Assembly: GCA_002104945.1 (NCBI GenBank)
Contig: MCFH01000160.1
Location: 1-22,635 of the forward strand
Reading direction: 5' to 3'
Length of the DNA stretch: 22,635 nt
Source: Piromyces finnis
Lineage: Eukaryota; Neocallimastigomycota; Neocallimastigomycetes; Neocallimastigales; Neocallimastigaceae
Position numbers and translations under genes: made by a program. Of the stretch, positions 19,091 through 22,635 are shown piece after piece (the stretch's first letter is position 1; every line of letters starts with the position of its first letter). The notes beneath the pieces were generated by a model. It saw nothing but the letters and a program-made list of their open reading frames with translations, ran no database searches and was not told where the DNA came from.

Positions 19091-22000
19091 TCACGAGAGA
19101 TCAAAGAAATAGTTTTGCGGATACCAAAATGACCGGCAGAGGGGGAATCATGACAGAGTTTCAAAACGGAGGGACGGCATTTTAAAGGGACATAGATTCT
19201 ACTATCAAAAAGAAGAAAACTATTACTAAGGGAGAATTTATTACTTTGTGGATGTGGAGCTGGGAGATTCTTATTTTCAAGAAAATTGCAAATGTCAATG
19301 TAAAAAGAGTCGTTCACATATTCAGATAATATTTCATCATTAAGAGAAGAAATGGAACAAATCAAAGCGCAGAAATTCTCAGGGCGTAAAACCGAAAAAG
19401 GAGCATCAGAAGGAAGAGAGGAATCTATATAATCAGGTCTTCGTGAAAGCGCATCAGGTTTACCATTTGATGAACCAGAGCGGTAGAGAATTTTAAAGTT
19501 AAATTCGGAAAGGAAAAGGGCCCAACGAACGAGACGTTGTGACATTTTTTCCGGTTTCTTTTGATATAGTAAGTTTCGATGATCTGAATAAATAGTAAAC
19601 GGGGTTAAAGCACCTTTGAGAAAATGTCGCCAAGTTTCAAGAGCATTAACAATAGCTAAAAGTTCTTTATCGTATATAGGATAGTTTCTTTCAGCGGAAG
19701 TAAGAGATCTTGAATAGAAAGCGACAGGATGGATCATTTTATCATCAGGAGATTTTTGAGACAGAACTGCTCCTATAGCAAAGTTGCTAGAGTCGGTTTC
19801 AACAATAAAGGGAAGATCACGATTTGGGTGAGACAGGATGGGAGCAGATGAAATTAATGATTTAATGGTATTAAATGCATCAAGAGCTTCAGAGGAAAAA
19901 TCAAATTTAACGTTTTTACGAAGTAGTCTGTGAAGGGGTTGTGCAACTTTGGCAAAATTAGGAATAAACCGACGATAGTAGTTGGCTAGGCCAATAAAAG
20001 ATTGAACTTCCTTGACACTGGACGGAACTGGCCAATTAATAATAGCAGAAACTTTATTGGGGTCCATATGTATACCTTCAGAGGATATCCGATGACCAAG
20101 GAAATCAATAGAGGAAACAAAGAATTCACACTTTTCAAGCTTAGCATAAAGACCAGCATTTCTTAAGCGATCCAGGACTTCGATAACGTGCTTAATGTGG
20201 GATTTATGGTTTTCAGAAAAAATAATTAAATCGTCAATATATGAATAAACAAAAATCCCTAGAATATTTTCCAGAACATCATTGATAAAATGCTGAAAAA
20301 CAGCCGGGGCGTTTTTCAGTCCGAATGGCATTACCAGGTATTCAAAGTGGCCGAATTTGCAGGTGAAAGCTGTTTTATATTCATCACCCTTTTTGATTCG
20401 GACCAAATTATATGCTGATCGTAAATCCAATTTTGAGAAGATTTTCGCTTTACCAAGATGCTCTAGCATATCTTGAATCAGAGGTAGAGGATAGGAATCT
20501 CTAATGGTAATTTTGTTGAGTTCCCTATAATCTTGACAAAGACGGAGTTCACCATTCTTTTTAGGAACGAAAAGTACAGGCGCACCAGCAGGAGATTTGG
20601 ATTTCCTAATGAAACCCTTTTTGAGGTTTTCATCGATATAATCCTTCAAAACTCTTGTTTCTTCGTCTGTTAGTGGGTAGATTGGTCCATAAAATAGCTT
20701 GGCATTTTCGATTAGGTTTATTTGGCAATCATAAGGACGATGAGGTGGTAATTGATCAGCAGAAGATTCGCTAAAGACGTCCATATATGATTCTAATTCC
20801 TTCGGAAGTTTAGTAGTAGGATTTGAGTCTTTAAAAGAGTTTTTTGGTGAACAAGAATCAACTTTAGAAAGAGATATATTAGAAGCCATGACAGTACAAG
20901 TCTCTTGTGATAAAGGATCGTTAACAGATTCATTGTTAATTAAGACAGATTTAGAACGATTTTCTTTGGGATTACGAGAATGAGATAACTTAGAATTTGA
21001 AAAAGAAGATTTAGGTTTGTCAATAAAAATAGGCAAAGAAACGGAAGAAGAGTTATTGCAATCAGTAGAAAAAACAGAAGTTTCCTGATGGAATTCGGGA
21101 ACATTCGAAGGGAGAGTCATACAATGATCCAAGCAATATGAAGAACCAAAGGATAATTTATTATTTTCAAAGTCAATACTTGGATTATGTTCCTTAAGCC
21201 AACGTAGACCTAGAATACAAGGATATACAGGTAGATCAGTAACGTAAAAGACAGTACGGCATAGGTGATCCATGTAGCGAAGATTAAGAAGTGGAGTAAC
21301 TCCGAACAGTTTTTGGCTACCACCAATACCGAATACGTTGGGTAAATCTTCTTCATAGTGGTAGGGAATATTGTGATCGTTGCAATAGTCGACATCTATT
21401 AGATTAAGTGTAGAACCGGAGTCTATAAGAATTTTTGTGTCTAGTTCAAACGATAATTTAAAATTTGAGGTTACCCTATCTTGTTGATTTTTCTTGGAAT
21501 TGGTAGAATTATTTTGTAGAGAAACTAAAGATTCGAATGCTGAGTTTTTATTTCTTCTCTTATGACAATCTTTCAGTTGGTGTCCTGGAGATCCACAATA
21601 GACACATAAGTTTTCCTTACTTCTTCTTTCTTTTTCTTCCTTGGATAACGGACCAAAGTATCTTTTCTTCTTGGGATGTTCTTTTAGATTTGTGGAAGCC
21701 TTTCTGGAGCCATTGCTGGAATTAGAACTTGGTCCCTTAGTATTTTTGTCAAAAAATAATCCCCTGGTAGCAAGTCTGGAGTCTATTCTAGCTGCAATAG
21801 TTTGGAGGGAAAACAAATCTCTTGGTCCTGGGAACATCTCTAATATCTTCATTGCAACTTCTTGGTTGAGCCCAGCGATAAAAGCATCCATCTTAGCCTC
21901 TTCATTCCAGTTAGATTCATCAGAGTATTTGTTAAATTCAAGGATGTATCCTCTGATGCCGCCCAAACGATGTTGCTTGAGAGTACGTAGCATTTGATTG

Positions 22001-22286
22001 GCTACGTAGACTGCATCATTGTTCCCGTAGAATGCCTTTAGTCTTTCCTTGAATGCTTGGTAGTTGGTCAGACATGGATCATGGTTGTCAATAAGCGTAG
22101 CGGCCCAATTTAATGCATTTCCATAAAGGCGAGAAATCAGGTAGATAACCTTGCTCTCTTCATCTTGATATCTTTCGGGATAAAGGAGAAAAACAAGTTC
22201 TATTTTAGCTAAGAAACCTTTGAGATATTTTCTGTCTCCTGCGAAACCGTCTTTAGTGAGGCGTTATCAAATATTTGTCCTTCCAT
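19006..22286 (-). CDS. Chromovirus Gag-Pol: capsid, CCHC knuckle, protease, RT, RNase H (integrase start)
   Basis: The probable start is ATG at 22286 (MEGQIFDNASLK), in a frame one base off from the main frame, which is open from 22263 to 19006; the slip is near 22255. Gag begins FAGDRKYLKGFLAKIELVF and has LYGNALNWA, both capsid signatures. Numbering from the internal Met at 21993 (995 aa): CCHC knuckle C130-C133-H138-C143, preceded by a basic KKKR patch; protease DSG at 191-193 with ILGLRWL at 260-266; RT with DLRSAYNL (D523) and YIDD (585-588); RNase H with D734, E777, D804 and D847; then H948/H955 of the integrase finger. All RT and RNase H catalytic residues are present. The last 26 residues after the shift near 19087 are not native. 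This is the longest open frame in the window, so the copy is young or recently active. Confidence 0.92.
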
Positions 22287-22635
22287 TAAAATTAAAAAAA
22301 TATAATTGTTTGAAAAAAAAATTATGTAAATAAGATAAAGTTTGTTTGAAGAATTAAGAAAGAAAAAAAAAATTAAATCTTTATTATTATTTATTTGATT
22401 AAAATATTTTAAATATAGACAAAGAGTCAAATTAAATAGTATTGGACCATCAAATATTATTTTATTTAGTATTCAATACTAGGTCCCTTGTAGCTCTTTG
22501 TTGATAACGTAGATATTATCAATTGTTAATATGGAAATGAAAAATTTTCAATAAAAGGAATTAACGGTATTAGTTTCTTTATTGTCACTTACTTAATTAA
22601 GCGGAAAGAAAAAAATAGGTTTAATTCCCCGATTA
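22287..22635 (-). other. Chromovirus 5' leader / flank
   Basis: AT-rich sequence upstream of the gag start. TAGTATTG (22437-22444) pairs with CAATACTA (22474-22481), inside which sits the palindrome TAGTATTCAATACTA (22467-22481), flanked by GGACC and GGTCC words. No clear match to the 17707 LTR candidate was found, so the 5' LTR is either beyond the window edge or diverged. No tRNA primer site could be assigned with confidence. Confidence 0.5.

Larger units (their letters stand above)
17401..22635 (-). mobile_element. Ty3/gypsy chromovirus (Metaviridae-type LTR retrotransposon)
   Basis: The domain order on the minus strand is Gag capsid, CCHC knuckle, protease, RT, RNase H, integrase (HHCC, DDE) and chromodomain, then a polypurine tract and a candidate LTR at 17707. 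Integrase after RNase H defines Ty3/gypsy order, and the C-terminal chromodomain defines chromoviruses, common in fungi and thought to steer integration to marked chromatin. Gag and Pol share one frame through RNase H without the usual gag-pol stop or shift. The coding part has about half a dozen single-base shifts, mostly in integrase. The leader 22287-22635 is included; the 5' LTR appears to be outside or too diverged to recognise. Confidence 0.9.

Noticed and set aside
21641-21997. Plus-strand open frame of 118 codons
   Set aside because: It is antisense to the gag region, whose capsid and CCHC signatures are clear on the minus strand.

Overview
The window looks like a transposon-rich, extremely AT-rich intergenic region of a eukaryotic nuclear genome, most likely a fungus. 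A chromodomain-bearing Ty3/gypsy element, APE-type non-LTR (LINE) elements, tubulin-tyrosine-ligase-like coding sequence, Asn/Lys-rich proteins and long A/T homopolymers together fit an early-diverging, AT-rich fungus. The anaerobic gut fungi (Neocallimastigomycota) are my best guess, from general character only; no marker gene is present. There are no bacterial operons, rRNA genes or CRISPR arrays.

Layout. 1-1591 is a large inverted repeat whose right arm is the 3' end of a LINE and whose left arm repeats it on the other strand. 873-5403 (minus) is this near full-length but frame-broken LINE: N-terminal domain, Gln/Ser/Asn linker, endonuclease, reverse transcriptase, Cys-rich finger and C-terminal tail. 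Its 5' side holds two ~311-bp tandem units (about 5996-6620). 7020-9940 (minus) carries two consecutive tubulin-tyrosine-ligase-like (TTL) domains. The upstream one is mostly open and keeps its catalytic residues; the downstream one is decayed. 9941-11344 is AT-only sequence. 11445-11708 is an inverted third copy of the tandem unit, lying upstream of a second, plus-strand LINE remnant (about 12760-14045) that keeps only the endonuclease end. 14731-15535 (plus) is a decayed LTR-retrotransposon gag. 16856-17130 (plus) and 17400-17707 (minus) are two copies of a tRNA-like repeat in inverted orientation, with a short integrase scrap between them. 17939-22286 (minus) is a nearly complete chromovirus: gag, protease, RT, RNase H, integrase and chromodomain.

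How it fits together. Almost every recognisable gene is a mobile element; the TTL locus is the only host-type gene. It sits between the 5' ends of two head-to-head LINEs, whose shared repeat brackets it as an inverted repeat. Nearly all reading frames are broken by single-base indels, many in homopolymers. The two arms of the opening palindrome differ in the same way. Uncorrected long-read consensus error is therefore a serious alternative to biological decay, and 'pseudogene' calls here are provisional.
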